Of a stretch of DNA of 54,625 nucleotides, positions 7,619 to 15,490 are shown piece after piece. The notes under the pieces are model-generated. The model saw only the letters and a program-made list of their open reading frames with translations, searched no databases and was not told where the DNA came from. How positions within the stretch are numbered: the stretch's first letter is position 1; each line of letters opens with the position of its first letter. A program made the translations under genes and the position numbers. The DNA is taken from NCBI GenBank assembly GCA_022822325.1, contig JAJEBW010000001.1, forward strand, positions 1-54,625. The letters run 5' to 3'. Origin of the DNA: Gemmatimonadota bacterium. GTDB taxonomy: Bacteria > Gemmatimonadota > Gemmatimonadetes > Longimicrobiales > Gaopeijiaceae.

Positions 7619-9445
7619 ATGTCCGACACCGTCCACTACTACGCCAACCGCGCCGACATTCCCGGCGGCACCCTCGTCGAACTCTTCCTCGGCACGGTGA
7701 ACCGGCTGGGCAACGCGGTCGCCTACACCACTCCGGAAGACGGCGCCCTTACCCGCCGCCAGGTGGCCGACGCGGTGCGCAGGGGGGCGGGAGCGCTGGC
7801 CCGGGCCGGACTTGCGCGGGGGGACCGGGCGGCCATCCTTGCGCCGAACCGGGTGGAGTGGGCGCTGGCGGACTGGTCCTGCCTCTGCGCGGGCGTGGCC
7901 GACGTTCCCATCTACAGCACCCTTCCGGCGGCCCAGGTCGCCTTCATTCTGCGCGACTCGGGGGCTGCGCTCGTCTTCGTCTCCGACGCCGAACAGCGCG
8001 ACAAGGCGCGGGCGGCGATCCGCGAGACCGGACGCGAGATTCCCATCGTGGTCTTCGACGCCGACGCGGCGGACGAGGGCGCGGTCTCATGGGACGATTT
8101 TCTGGCCGGGGGCGAATCTCCGGACGCTGCGGCCTTCGAGGACGAGGCGCGGCGGGCGCGGCCGGAGGATCTGGCGACGCTCATCTACACATCGGGGACC
8201 ACCGGCACACCGAAGGGCGTGATGCTGACCCACAACAACATCACCTCGAACATCCAGGCCACGCAGCGGCTCCTGGAGATGGACGCCAGCGACTCCTCGC
8301 TCTCTTTCCTGCCGCTCTCGCACAGCCTGCAGCGCATGGTGGACTACCTCTTCTTCGTGTCGGGCGCGCGCGTCGCCCACGGTTCGATCGAGAGCGTGGC
8401 CACCGACATGAAGCGCCTTCGTCCCACCATCCTGGTTTCGGTTCCGCGGCTCTACGAGAAGGTCTACCAGAGGGTGCTCGACGCGAGCGGGGTCAGGGGC
8501 AAACTGGTGGCGTGGGCGGCCTCGGTGGCGCGCCGGACGGCCCGGTGTCGCGAGGAGGGCGCGGCCCTTCCCCCGGGGCTTCGGTTGCAGCGAGCCGTCG
8601 CCGACCGTCTCGTCTTCTCGAAGCTGCGGGCGGGCGTGGGCGGTCGTCTGCGCTTCTTCGTGAGTGGGGGCGCGGCGCTGGCGCCGGAGATCAACCGCTT
8701 CTTTCTGGGCGCGGGGATCACGATTCTGGAGGGCTACGGGCTGAGCGAAACCTCTCCCGTCACCAATGTCAATACCCTGGAGGAGTTTCGGATCGGCACG
8801 GTGGGCCGACCGGTTCCCGGCACCGAGATCCGCATCGACGACGATGGCGAGATCCTCATTCGCGGACCCCAGGTGATGAAGGGCTACTACGGCCTCGACG
8901 AGAAGACGCGCGCCACGATCACCGACGACGGCTGGCTGCGCACCGGCGACATCGGCGAGCTCAGCCGCGACGGATTCCTGACGATCACCGATCGCAAGAA
9001 GGACCTGATCAAGACCTCCGGCGGCAAGTACGTGGCGCCGCAGGCGATCGAGAATCTGCTGAAGAAGAATCCCTTCGTGGACCAGGCGGTGGTGATCGGC
9101 GAGGGACGCAAGTTCTGCGCGGTTCTGGTGGTGCCCGCCTTCGAGCGGTTGGAGGGCTGGGCGCGCGAGACGGGGCTGGACCCCTCCGACCGGGGCGCCC
9201 TCCTGGCCGACGAGAGCTGCCAGAGGCTGCTGCGCGACGAACTCGCCGGGGAGATGGGTGATCTGGCCAGCTTCGAGACGCCGAAGAAGATCGGTCTGAT
9301 CGCCGAGGACTTCACCGTCGAAAACGGGATTCTGACGCCGACCCAGAAGGTCAAGCGGGCGGTGGTGGCGGAGCGCTACGATGCGCTGATCGAGTCGTTC
9401 TACCGCGCCGATGCGGTCGAGCGCACCGTCTTCGTGGCCGGGTAG
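7619..9445 (+). CDS. Long-chain fatty acid-CoA ligase (AMP-forming)
   Basis: The 608-residue adenylating enzyme has all core motifs. YTSGTTGTPKGVMLTH (about 188-203) is the phosphate-binding loop. GYGLSETSP (about 375) is the A5 region. TGDIGELSRDGFLTITDRKK (about 440-460) contains the ATP-ribose Asp and hinge Arg/Lys, and KTSGGKYVAPQAIE carries the lid region. Length and the FadD15/ACSBG-like order point to activation of long-chain fatty acids to acyl-CoA at the membrane for beta-oxidation or lipid synthesis. The start follows AAGGAG with about 10-base spacing. CutA follows 25 bases later. Confidence 0.93.
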   Translation: MSDTVHYYANRADIPGGTLVELFLGTVNRLGNAVAYTTPEDGALTRRQVADAVRRGAGALARAGLARGDRAAILAPNRVEWALADWSCLCAGVADVPIYSTLPAAQVAFILRDSGAALVFVSDAEQRDKARAAIRETGREIPIVVFDADAADEGAVSWDDFLAGGESPDAAAFEDEARRARPEDLATLIYTSGTTGTPKGVMLTHNNITSNIQATQRLLEMDASDSSLSFLPLSHSLQRMVDYLFFVSGARVAHGSIESVATDMKRLRPTILVSVPRLYEKVYQRVLDASGVRGKLVAWAASVARRTARCREEGAALPPGLRLQRAVADRLVFSKLRAGVGGRLRFFVSGGAALAPEINRFFLGAGITILEGYGLSETSPVTNVNTLEEFRIGTVGRPVPGTEIRIDDDGEILIRGPQVMKGYYGLDEKTRATITDDGWLRTGDIGELSRDGFLTITDRKKDLIKTSGGKYVAPQAIENLLKKNPFVDQAVVIGEGRKFCAVLVVPAFERLEGWARETGLDPSDRGALLADESCQRLLRDELAGEMGDLASFETPKKIGLIAEDFTVENGILTPTQKVKRAVVAERYDALIESFYRADAVERTVFVAG

Positions 9446-9470
9446 GGGGGTGGGGGGGCAGGGGGGGAGG

Positions 9471-9869
9471 ATGGGCGGGGAAGGCGATGGCGGCGCGCGC
9501 GAGGTCGTCACCGTGCTCATGACCGCGCCGGGGGCCGAAGCGGCGGAGGCGGTGGTGCGTCCCCTGATCGAGGCCGGGCTGGCCGCCTGCGGGAACATCC
9601 TCCCGGGCGCTGCGAGTATCTACCGTTGGGAGGGCAAGGTGCACCGAGACCCCGAAGCCGTCGTGATCCTGAAGACGGTGCGGGCGCGGGTGGCTGAACT
9701 TCTGGAACGGGCGCGGGCGCTTCATCCCTACGATGTGCCGGAACTCCTGGTGCAGCCGGTGGAGGGCGGGAGCGAGGCCTATCTCGAATGGGTGCGCGCA
9801 AGCTGTGGACGGGGGACCGAAGGGCGCGAGCGGGGGATGGACGAACCCGAGCGGGAGAGATACGAGTGA
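9471..9869 (+). CDS. cutA: Divalent-ion tolerance protein CutA
   Basis: About 105 residues of this 132-residue protein match CutA: VVTVLMTAPGAEAAEAVVRP, GLAACGNILPGAASIYRWEG and YDVPELLVQPVEGGSEAYLEW, the PII-like trimer fold. CutA is linked to copper tolerance in enterobacteria, but its general role is unclear. A charged tail of about 20 residues extends past the family end. The TGA (9867-9869) overlaps the GTG start of the TerB-like gene, so the two are translationally coupled. The ATG at 9471 follows GGGGGGAGG. Confidence 0.9.
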   Translation: MGGEGDGGAREVVTVLMTAPGAEAAEAVVRPLIEAGLAACGNILPGAASIYRWEGKVHRDPEAVVILKTVRARVAELLERARALHPYDVPELLVQPVEGGSEAYLEWVRASCGRGTEGRERGMDEPERERYE

Positions 9870-10369
9870 TCATCGAGCGGATCAGGGCCCTCTTCGAGCG
9901 CGGGGACGCGGCGGTTCCCGAGTTGGCGGAAGAGGATCCGGATGCGCTGCGAATCGCCGCCTGCGCACTGCTGCTCGAGGTCGCGCACGCCGACGACTAC
10001 TTCAGTCCGGGGGAGCGCCGCCATCTGCGGGAGCTGGTGCGGCGTCACTTCCGGCTGCGGCGCGCCGAGGCCGACGAGCTGATTGCCGTGGCCGAGGACG
10101 AACGGCACGCGAGCGTCGATCTCTGGGGCTTCACCCGGCTCATCAACGCCAACTATTCCACCGGGCAGAAAATGGTGCTGGTCGAGGCGATGTGGGGAAT
10201 CGTCCTGGCCGACGGCGAGCTGGCCGGCCGCGAGGACCAGTTGATGCGCCGAATCTCGCACCTGATCGGGTTGAAGGCGGGCTATCTCGCCGAAGCGCTG
10301 AGACGACACGAACAGTTGACGCCGAAGACGGAGGGAAAGGGGGCGCCGCCATGTCGCTCGCGCCGATGA
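9866..10369 (+). CDS. TerB-like (tellurite-resistance family) protein
   Basis: The 167-residue all-helical protein matches the TerB-like fold. A first half reads ALRIAACALLLEVAHADDYF. The mirrored second half, MVLVEAMWGIVLADGELAGR, carries the D-G/D-D acidic turns typical of the family. These proteins bind divalent metal and act in stress complexes, but single TerB-domain proteins like this one have no settled role. The GTG start lies inside the stop of cutA (GTGA). The last 19 bases overlap the start of the next gene in another frame. Confidence 0.8.
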   Translation: MIIERIRALFERGDAAVPELAEEDPDALRIAACALLLEVAHADDYFSPGERRHLRELVRRHFRLRRAEADELIAVAEDERHASVDLWGFTRLINANYSTGQKMVLVEAMWGIVLADGELAGREDQLMRRISHLIGLKAGYLAEALRRHEQLTPKTEGKGAPPCRSRR

Positions 10370-10992
10370 TCCGGGGGGGGCTGCCGGTCTGGATGTGGTT
10401 GTCGCCGGCGCAGCTTGTCGCTGGGCCGGAACCCGCAACCCTGTCGTTCGCGCTGCCGATCTGGACATGGATGTCGCCGGTGCAGCTTGCTGCACAGCCG
10501 GAGACCACCGCCATGTCGTTCGCGCTGCCGATCTGGACATGGATGTCGCCGGTGCAACTCGTTGCACAGCCGGAGACCACCGCCATGTCATTCGCGCTGA
10601 TGATCGCGATCGGGGTGGTGGCGGTGGGGTTGGGGGTTTTGCTGGGGATGCCGGGGAGCGGGGCGCATCGCGCGCGGCGCGGAAGGCGGATCGGCGCCCA
10701 CGACCAGAAGGAGATACAGGAGCTTGAACAGCGCCTGGGACGGATGGCGCGACGAAGCCAGTCGACCAAGCGCCACTTCACCCCGCTGGATTGGCTGCGA
10801 CGGGATCCCCGGGCGTCCCAGCGGCGGCGCGGCGGCCGCTACTTCAGGACGGTCGCCCCCGCGGAGCGCCCGTCATCGGGAAAGGCGTCCCCGGCGAAAG
10901 GGGCATCTCCGGCGAAAAGGGCGTCTCCGGCAAACGGAACGGCCCCGGCCAGGAGCCCGGTCGCCGCGAAGAACGACCCGCGCAAGAGGTGA
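10351..10992 (+). CDS. Hypothetical protein with tandem 24-residue N-terminal repeats and one membrane segment
   Basis: I do not recognise the family. Residues about 8-80 are near-identical 24-residue units (LPIWTWMSPVQLAAQPETTA and variants). A single hydrophobic helix follows (MIAIGVVAVGLGVLLGM), then a basic, Gln/Glu-rich stretch (KEIQELEQRLGRMARR) of coiled-coil type. The Lys/Pro/Ala tail has its own small repeats (ASPAKG/ASPAKR/ASPANG). Each repeat unit contains an in-frame ATG with GGAG about ten bases ahead. Translation could therefore start at 10351, 10513 or 10585; the last would give a compact 135-residue single-pass protein that may be the ancestral form. Confidence 0.5.
   Translation: MSLAPMIRGGLPVWMWLSPAQLVAGPEPATLSFALPIWTWMSPVQLAAQPETTAMSFALPIWTWMSPVQLVAQPETTAMSFALMIAIGVVAVGLGVLLGMPGSGAHRARRGRRIGAHDQKEIQELEQRLGRMARRSQSTKRHFTPLDWLRRDPRASQRRRGGRYFRTVAPAERPSSGKASPAKGASPAKRASPANGTAPARSPVAAKNDPRKR
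10369..10590 (+). repeat. Tandem 72-bp repeat, about three copies, with conserved hairpins
   Basis: The unit recurs every 72 bases. A degenerate copy occupies about 10369-10440, near-identical copies begin at 10441 and 10513, and the start of a further copy is at 10585. Each good copy contains a hairpin, gtgcag-cttg-ctgcac in one and gtgcaa-ctcg-ttgcac in the next, so one stem pair has changed from G-C to A-T with pairing preserved. A second small stem, gacat-gg-atgtc, lies upstream in both. The unit ends in ggagaccaccgccatg, that is a ribosome-binding site and start codon. Confidence 0.8.
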
Positions 10993-11085
10993 TCCCCGTT
11001 TTTCGCGCCACGCGCTCGCGCACCCGAACCGGGCCGCAGGATTGCGTCGGTCCCAGTGGATTGCCGGTTTTCGCTTCCCCCCACT

Positions 11086-12654
11086 TCACCCCAGCAGCGC
11101 ATTGACGACCACCAGAACGACCCCCACAAAGGCGCCGAGCGCATAGCCCAGTCGCACGATCGTCCGCAGTTCGCGTTCGGTCACGCGCCGCACCAGCTCC
11201 TCCATCTTCTCGACGGGGAACTCGCGCACCTTGTCCTCGACGCGGCGCGCCACATCGATCCGGGCGACCACGGCGGGAATCTGTCCTTGCAGCCACCGCC
11301 ACAACGGTTCGCCGATTGCCATGCGGATGCTCTCGGGGGCACTGCCGGGCAGCCAGCGCGCGGGTCTTCCGATCGGGCGTTCGACGATCCCGGTGGCAAG
11401 ACGCCGCACGAGTTCGCGAAGGAGGGCGCCCGCCACCTCGCTGCGGACCGCCGCCACCATCCAAACGGCCATCCGCTCCGGGGGCAACTCGCCGACGACT
11501 TCCCCCCAGCGCCGGTCCGCCGTCCGCCTTAGCGCCGACCGCGCGCGCTCCCGCAGGAAATCGCGGAAGGATGGATCGCGCGCCGCCCCCGCCAGCCAGA
11601 GCGCCACCGTCTCGATCGCCTCCCTGACCGAGGGGTCGCCGGGAGATCCCAGCACATCGGGGACCGGACGGTCGAGCAGATCCTCGATCGCGCCCCGGAC
11701 TCCCCGCGCCATGGCGTCTTCCACCGTCTGCTCCTGAAAGAGCTCGGCGATGCGTTCCGCGCCCTCGACCCGGATCGTGTCCAGCGCCCGCTTCACCGCA
11801 TCGCCCGAGAGCACCACGCGCGCGACCACCCGCTGATGGAAGCGCAGATCCTGGAGAAAACGCCCCAGCACATCCTGAATCGCCCGTTCGACGCGTTCGC
11901 GGGTTCCGGGATCCTCGAGCACGCCGCCCATGCGCCGGATCGCCAGGGGGACGAAGTCGGCGATGGCGCGCTCCAGCACTCCGATTGCGCCCTCGGGGAC
12001 GAGTTCGCGGATCGTCAGCGAGGGGGACAGGAAGCGGTCGGCGACCCGTTGCAGGTAGTCGGTCACCGCCAGGTGGAAACGGTCGTTCGTCACCGCCCCC
12101 TCCAACCACCCTTCGGCGGCCTCGACGATCTGCTCCTCGCGCGCCGGAGTGAGGAGATCGGAGACCGGATGATCGGAAACGATGTCGCGGAGCCGCGCCG
12201 CCCTCGCTTCCACCGCCTCGGCGAAGGCCTCCGAGTTCAGGTGCGCATCGATCCGCGCCAGCGCGTGCTCCACCGCCTCGTCGATCGCCGGCGCCGCGCG
12301 CGCCATGACCTCCGGGCCGAGCAGGTCGCTCAGCGAACCGCGCTCGACCTCCAGCAGCTCGTGCAGGAAACGCCGCAGTCCCTCGTCGAAGGCTTCGCGG
12401 AACTCGCTCTCGCCCAGCACGCGCAGCAGATCTTCCTCGGTAAGAAGCCGGTTCCCCACGGCCCGGCCGATCGCGCCGGCCAGCCGCTCCTGGTTGCGGG
12501 GCACCGCGCCGTGCAGCATCCGAATCCGCCAACGCCCGAGCCGCGGCGGCTGGTAGGGATGGAAGAGCATCCAGATCGCCACCGTGTTGGTGAGTCCGCC
12601 CGCCAGGGCGCCGGCCGCGATCGAGATGATCGCCCGCAGAAGTTCGGCGTTCAT
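11086..12654 (-). CDS. DUF445 family membrane-anchored protein
   Basis: The 522-residue protein starts with a hydrophobic segment containing GGLTNTVAIWMLFHPYQP, the hallmark of DUF445 (YjiN-like) proteins. A long, charged alpha-helical body of about 430 residues follows, made of repeated amphipathic segments (for example AIADFVPLAIRRMGGVLE). It closes with a C-terminal membrane helix (LGYALGAFVGVVLVVVNALL). Function is unknown in the family; the layout suggests a membrane-tethered helical scaffold. The ATG at 12654 overlaps the TGA of the upstream lipoprotein gene (ATGA), so the pair is coupled. Confidence 0.88.
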   Translation of the reverse strand: MNAELLRAIISIAAGALAGGLTNTVAIWMLFHPYQPPRLGRWRIRMLHGAVPRNQERLAGAIGRAVGNRLLTEEDLLRVLGESEFREAFDEGLRRFLHELLEVERGSLSDLLGPEVMARAAPAIDEAVEHALARIDAHLNSEAFAEAVEARAARLRDIVSDHPVSDLLTPAREEQIVEAAEGWLEGAVTNDRFHLAVTDYLQRVADRFLSPSLTIRELVPEGAIGVLERAIADFVPLAIRRMGGVLEDPGTRERVERAIQDVLGRFLQDLRFHQRVVARVVLSGDAVKRALDTIRVEGAERIAELFQEQTVEDAMARGVRGAIEDLLDRPVPDVLGSPGDPSVREAIETVALWLAGAARDPSFRDFLRERARSALRRTADRRWGEVVGELPPERMAVWMVAAVRSEVAGALLRELVRRLATGIVERPIGRPARWLPGSAPESIRMAIGEPLWRWLQGQIPAVVARIDVARRVEDKVREFPVEKMEELVRRVTERELRTIVRLGYALGAFVGVVLVVVNALLG

Positions 12655-13610
12655 CGTTGCGAATGATGAACCAATCCGGACACGCGGACCGTCGTGGCGC
12701 CGAGCGTCACCTCTCCGCGCACCTCGTAGATTCCCACCACGGGAGGAAGCGCCCCCTCGCTCTCGCGGAGATGCTGGTGCGAACTGACCGCCTCGACCTC
12801 GCCCGCAAGCGGGGGCATGCGCGACTCGATTCGCCACACCACGGGAACTTCGCGGCGCGCGCGCTCGAGCGGCACCGTTCGGGGCCAGGAAACCTCCACC
12901 CGCGGCAACGCGATCGACGCTTCGTCCACCAGCGCCCAGGCCCGGCGGCGGTCCGGCCGGTTCCCCTCGGCCACCAGAAGGCGCAGATCGTCGCCGACAA
13001 GGAGGATCGTCTCGCTGACCGCGCTCGAATCGCCGGGGAAGCTGGTGGAGGCGTCGAGCAGCAGTCCGGGGAGCTCGCGGTCGGCCAGGACCGCGCTGCC
13101 GGAGCGAAGGGCGTAGCGGTGGTTCGGGCCGCCCACCCACTCCACGATTGGTTGGCCCGGCCGGAGCGAGACGTCGCGCAGTCCCTCCACGAAGTAGAGC
13201 TCCAACAGCTCGTTGTTGCGTCCCACGACCATCCGGGCAGGCCCGCGCGGCACGATCCGCCACGGCGTGTCGACCAGCGGGATGGACCAGTCCTCGCGAA
13301 TGAACATGTCCCACTCGCCGCTGCGGCCCAGCCAGGCCCGAATGGAATGGCCGGTCTCGCCCTCGTCCACCCGATTCTCGAACTCCCAGGGAACGAACAT
13401 GGCGGTGTCGCTGGCAACGTCCACGAAGGCGACGAGGCGCCGGTAGGCGGTTCCGGTTGCCGCCGGAGCGAGCGTGGCGGCGCTGGCCGAGTCGGATTCG
13501 GCGGACCGCGGCGAGGCTCCTTCCCCATCGGGATTCCCGGCGCAGGCGACCAGAGTTGCGGCCACCAACGCCGTCCCCCGCCCCCGCCCCGCCCGGCACA
13601 GCTCTCCCAT
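12651..13610 (-). CDS. Hypothetical lipoprotein
   Basis: A 319-residue exported protein with an N-terminal hydrophobic stretch ending in a lipobox, TLVACAG (Cys about 23), then a Ser/Ala-rich linker and a beta-rich body. The body has no motif I recognise: FVPWEFENRVDEG, RAWLGRSGEWDMF, and a C-terminal 'GEVTLGATTVRVSGLVHH'. It is probably anchored in a membrane facing the periplasm. It sits directly upstream of and overlaps DUF445, so the two may work together at the envelope. Confidence 0.65.
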   Translation of the reverse strand: MGELCRAGRGRGTALVAATLVACAGNPDGEGASPRSAESDSASAATLAPAATGTAYRRLVAFVDVASDTAMFVPWEFENRVDEGETGHSIRAWLGRSGEWDMFIREDWSIPLVDTPWRIVPRGPARMVVGRNNELLELYFVEGLRDVSLRPGQPIVEWVGGPNHRYALRSGSAVLADRELPGLLLDASTSFPGDSSAVSETILLVGDDLRLLVAEGNRPDRRRAWALVDEASIALPRVEVSWPRTVPLERARREVPVVWRIESRMPPLAGEVEAVSSHQHLRESEGALPPVVGIYEVRGEVTLGATTVRVSGLVHHSQR

Positions 13611-13717
13611 TCATCCGTCCCCTTTGCGCCCGGCCACCCGGTCCGCGCCGCCGCCGCGCGCCCGACCGGACCATCGTTGGCTCCCGACCCCCGCCGCCGC
13701 CGGGTCCCCCGTCTTGC

Positions 13718-14149
13718 TCACCACGCTTCCAACATGGCCGGAAATCGTTCGGATTCGAGCGGATCGAGCGTCTTGCCCCCATTCACCTGCAACGACCGGT
13801 CCAGCGCATCCAGCATCTTCTTCAGGCGGCGCCGGTTGATCGCGCCCCCGCTCCCCATGCGCACGGCCCGCATCCGCAGTCCCACCGTGGTCTGCCCGTT
13901 GGCATCCAGTCCCACCCGAATCCGCACCCTGGCGGGCCGGGGAAGGAAGAGTCCGCGTACGCGCACCCTCAGGATGCCGCTGTAGTCGTCTGCCTCGAGC
14001 AGATTCCACCCCAGAAGCCCTCCCGCCGCAAGTCGGCAGACCGCCTGCCACACGGCGTCGAAGGGAATCGCGTAGGTGCGTCCCCGCAGCTCGGGATCGG
14101 GGTCGGCCGGGTGCGTGCGCACCTCCAGCTTGTCGGGTCCCGTTCCCAT
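13718..14149 (-). CDS. Hypothetical protein (about 143 aa), possibly DUF1499-like
   Basis: A soluble protein containing 'TYAIPFDAVWQAVCRLA' and a beta-rich middle (SGILRVRVRGLF, RVRIRVGLDANGQTTVGLRM), ending in INRRRLKKMLDALDR. This order of helix and strands recalls DUF1499/START-like small domains, but I cannot confirm it. The ATG at 14149 was chosen because AAGGAGCGG lies about three to nine bases upstream on the minus strand; an upstream in-frame start at 14230 lacks such a site. It is divergent from the nucleotidyltransferase gene. Confidence 0.6.
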   Translation of the reverse strand: MGTGPDKLEVRTHPADPDPELRGRTYAIPFDAVWQAVCRLAAGGLLGWNLLEADDYSGILRVRVRGLFLPRPARVRIRVGLDANGQTTVGLRMRAVRMGSGGAINRRRLKKMLDALDRSLQVNGGKTLDPLESERFPAMLEAW

Positions 14150-14282
14150 CGTCCGCTCCTTCGAGCCGTGAATCGCCACCTGCCGCCGCAAATTGCCCAC
14201 ATTCCTCACGGGGCGGCGACTCCTCCGCATTTCAGGACGCCGTTCGCAACCACATCCTCAAGCGAAGAGCGCCATCAGAACA

Positions 14283-15284
14283 ATGAAAGCAATCATTCCC
14301 CTTGCCGGAAAGGGTACCCGTCTCCGGCCGCACACGCACATTACCCCCAAACCGCTCATGCGGGTCGCGGGGAAGCCTGTGCTGGACTTCATTCTCGACG
14401 ATCTCCGCCGCGTGGGCGTCAGCGAAACGATCTTCGTGGTCGGACATCTGCGCGACGCCATTCGGGCCCATGTCAACGCCCGCTACCGCGATCTCGCTCC
14501 GCGCTACGTCGTGCAGGAGGTGCAGGACGGGACCGCCGGGGCGGTGGCGCTGGCCGAGCCGTGGGCGGACGAGGAGGTGCTGATCCTCTTTGCCGACACG
14601 ATCTTCGATGTGGATCTGGAGATGGTCCGGTCCCTCGCGCCGGGGAAGGCCGGGGTGATCTGGGCGCGCGAGGTCGAGGACTACCAGCGTTACGGGGTGA
14701 TCGTGACCGACGCGGCGGGCGACATGGCGCGCATCGTCGAAAAGCCGCGGGAACCGGTGTCGCGTCTGGCCAACATCGGTCTCTATCACATTCGGGATCA
14801 CGAGTTGCTCTTTCGCGGAATCAGGCGCGTCCTGACCGGTCCTCCGGGGCCGTCCGGGGAGTTCTACCTGACCGACGCCTTTCAGTTCATGGTCGATGCC
14901 GGAGCGAAGATCGTCGCCGCGCCGGTCGAGGCCTGGCTGGACGCCGGAAATGCGCCTGCGCTGCTCGATGCCAATCGTCACCTGCTCGAGCGGGGGCGGA
15001 GCGGGGTGGCGGGGGAAGCGCGGGTGGAAGGGTCGGCGGTGGCGCCAACGGCGAGGATCGAGCCCGGGGCTTCCGTGACCGGGAGCCGGATCGGCGATAA
15101 CGTTACCATTGAGGAGGGCGCGACCGTGAGCGACTCCGATCTCCAGGACGCGATCGTGGGCGCGGGCGCCACGGTGAAGCGCAGCCGCCTGCGGAGCTCC
15201 CTGGTCGGCGCCGGCGCGGTCGTGCGCGGGTTCGCCGGTTCGCTGAGCATCGTCGGCCATTCGGAGGTGCGCGCGAACGGATGA
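14283..15284 (+). CDS. Sugar-1-phosphate nucleotidyltransferase
   Basis: The 333-residue enzyme begins MKAIIPLAGKGTRLRPHT, the GxGxRL(R/K)P nucleotide-binding loop of RmlA/GalU-type transferases, followed by TPKPLMRVAGKPVLD. A FADTIF (about 102) supplies the catalytic Asp, and EKPREPVS (about 155) follows later. The last 80 residues are hexapeptide-like (AVVRGFAGSLSIVG, GDNVTIEEGATV), a left-handed beta-helix as in bifunctional thymidylyl/uridylyl/N-acetyltransferase relatives. Likely it makes an NDP-sugar for cell-surface glycans; the sugar and base are undetermined. No glycan genes are adjacent. Confidence 0.88.
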   Translation: MKAIIPLAGKGTRLRPHTHITPKPLMRVAGKPVLDFILDDLRRVGVSETIFVVGHLRDAIRAHVNARYRDLAPRYVVQEVQDGTAGAVALAEPWADEEVLILFADTIFDVDLEMVRSLAPGKAGVIWAREVEDYQRYGVIVTDAAGDMARIVEKPREPVSRLANIGLYHIRDHELLFRGIRRVLTGPPGPSGEFYLTDAFQFMVDAGAKIVAAPVEAWLDAGNAPALLDANRHLLERGRSGVAGEARVEGSAVAPTARIEPGASVTGSRIGDNVTIEEGATVSDSDLQDAIVGAGATVKRSRLRSSLVGAGAVVRGFAGSLSIVGHSEVRANG

Positions 15285-15308
15285 CCCGGCCGCCAGGGAG
15301 CGAGACGC

Positions 15309-15490
15309 ACGGTGACCCCAGCCCGGCGGAGAGATCGCCACGGAGAAAGATGCACGGTGACCCCAGCCCGGCGGCGGGAGCGCCAGCTCCCGTCACCGCA
15401 GGCTACCACGGAGCAAGATGAACGGTGACCCCAGCCCGGCGGCGGGAGCGCCAGCTCCCCGTCACCGTCGGCTACCACGGAGCAAGATGA
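15309..15490 (+). repeat. Tandem 45/68/69-bp repeats running into the next gene's start codon
   Basis: Copies begin at 15309, 15354 and 15422; all begin acggtgaccccagcccggcg and end cacggag-(a/c)-aagatg. Copies 2 and 3 form a nested hairpin: outer arms cggtgac/gtcaccg (15423-15429 with 15461-15467 in copy 3) and inner arms gggagc/gctccc (15444-15449 with 15454-15459). Copy 1 lacks the inner hairpin. The final copy supplies the GGAG and ATG of the lyase gene. Confidence 0.85.

Noticed and set aside
15309..15490. CRISPR array
   Set aside because: Copies are back to back with no unique spacers and vary in length; there are no cas genes.
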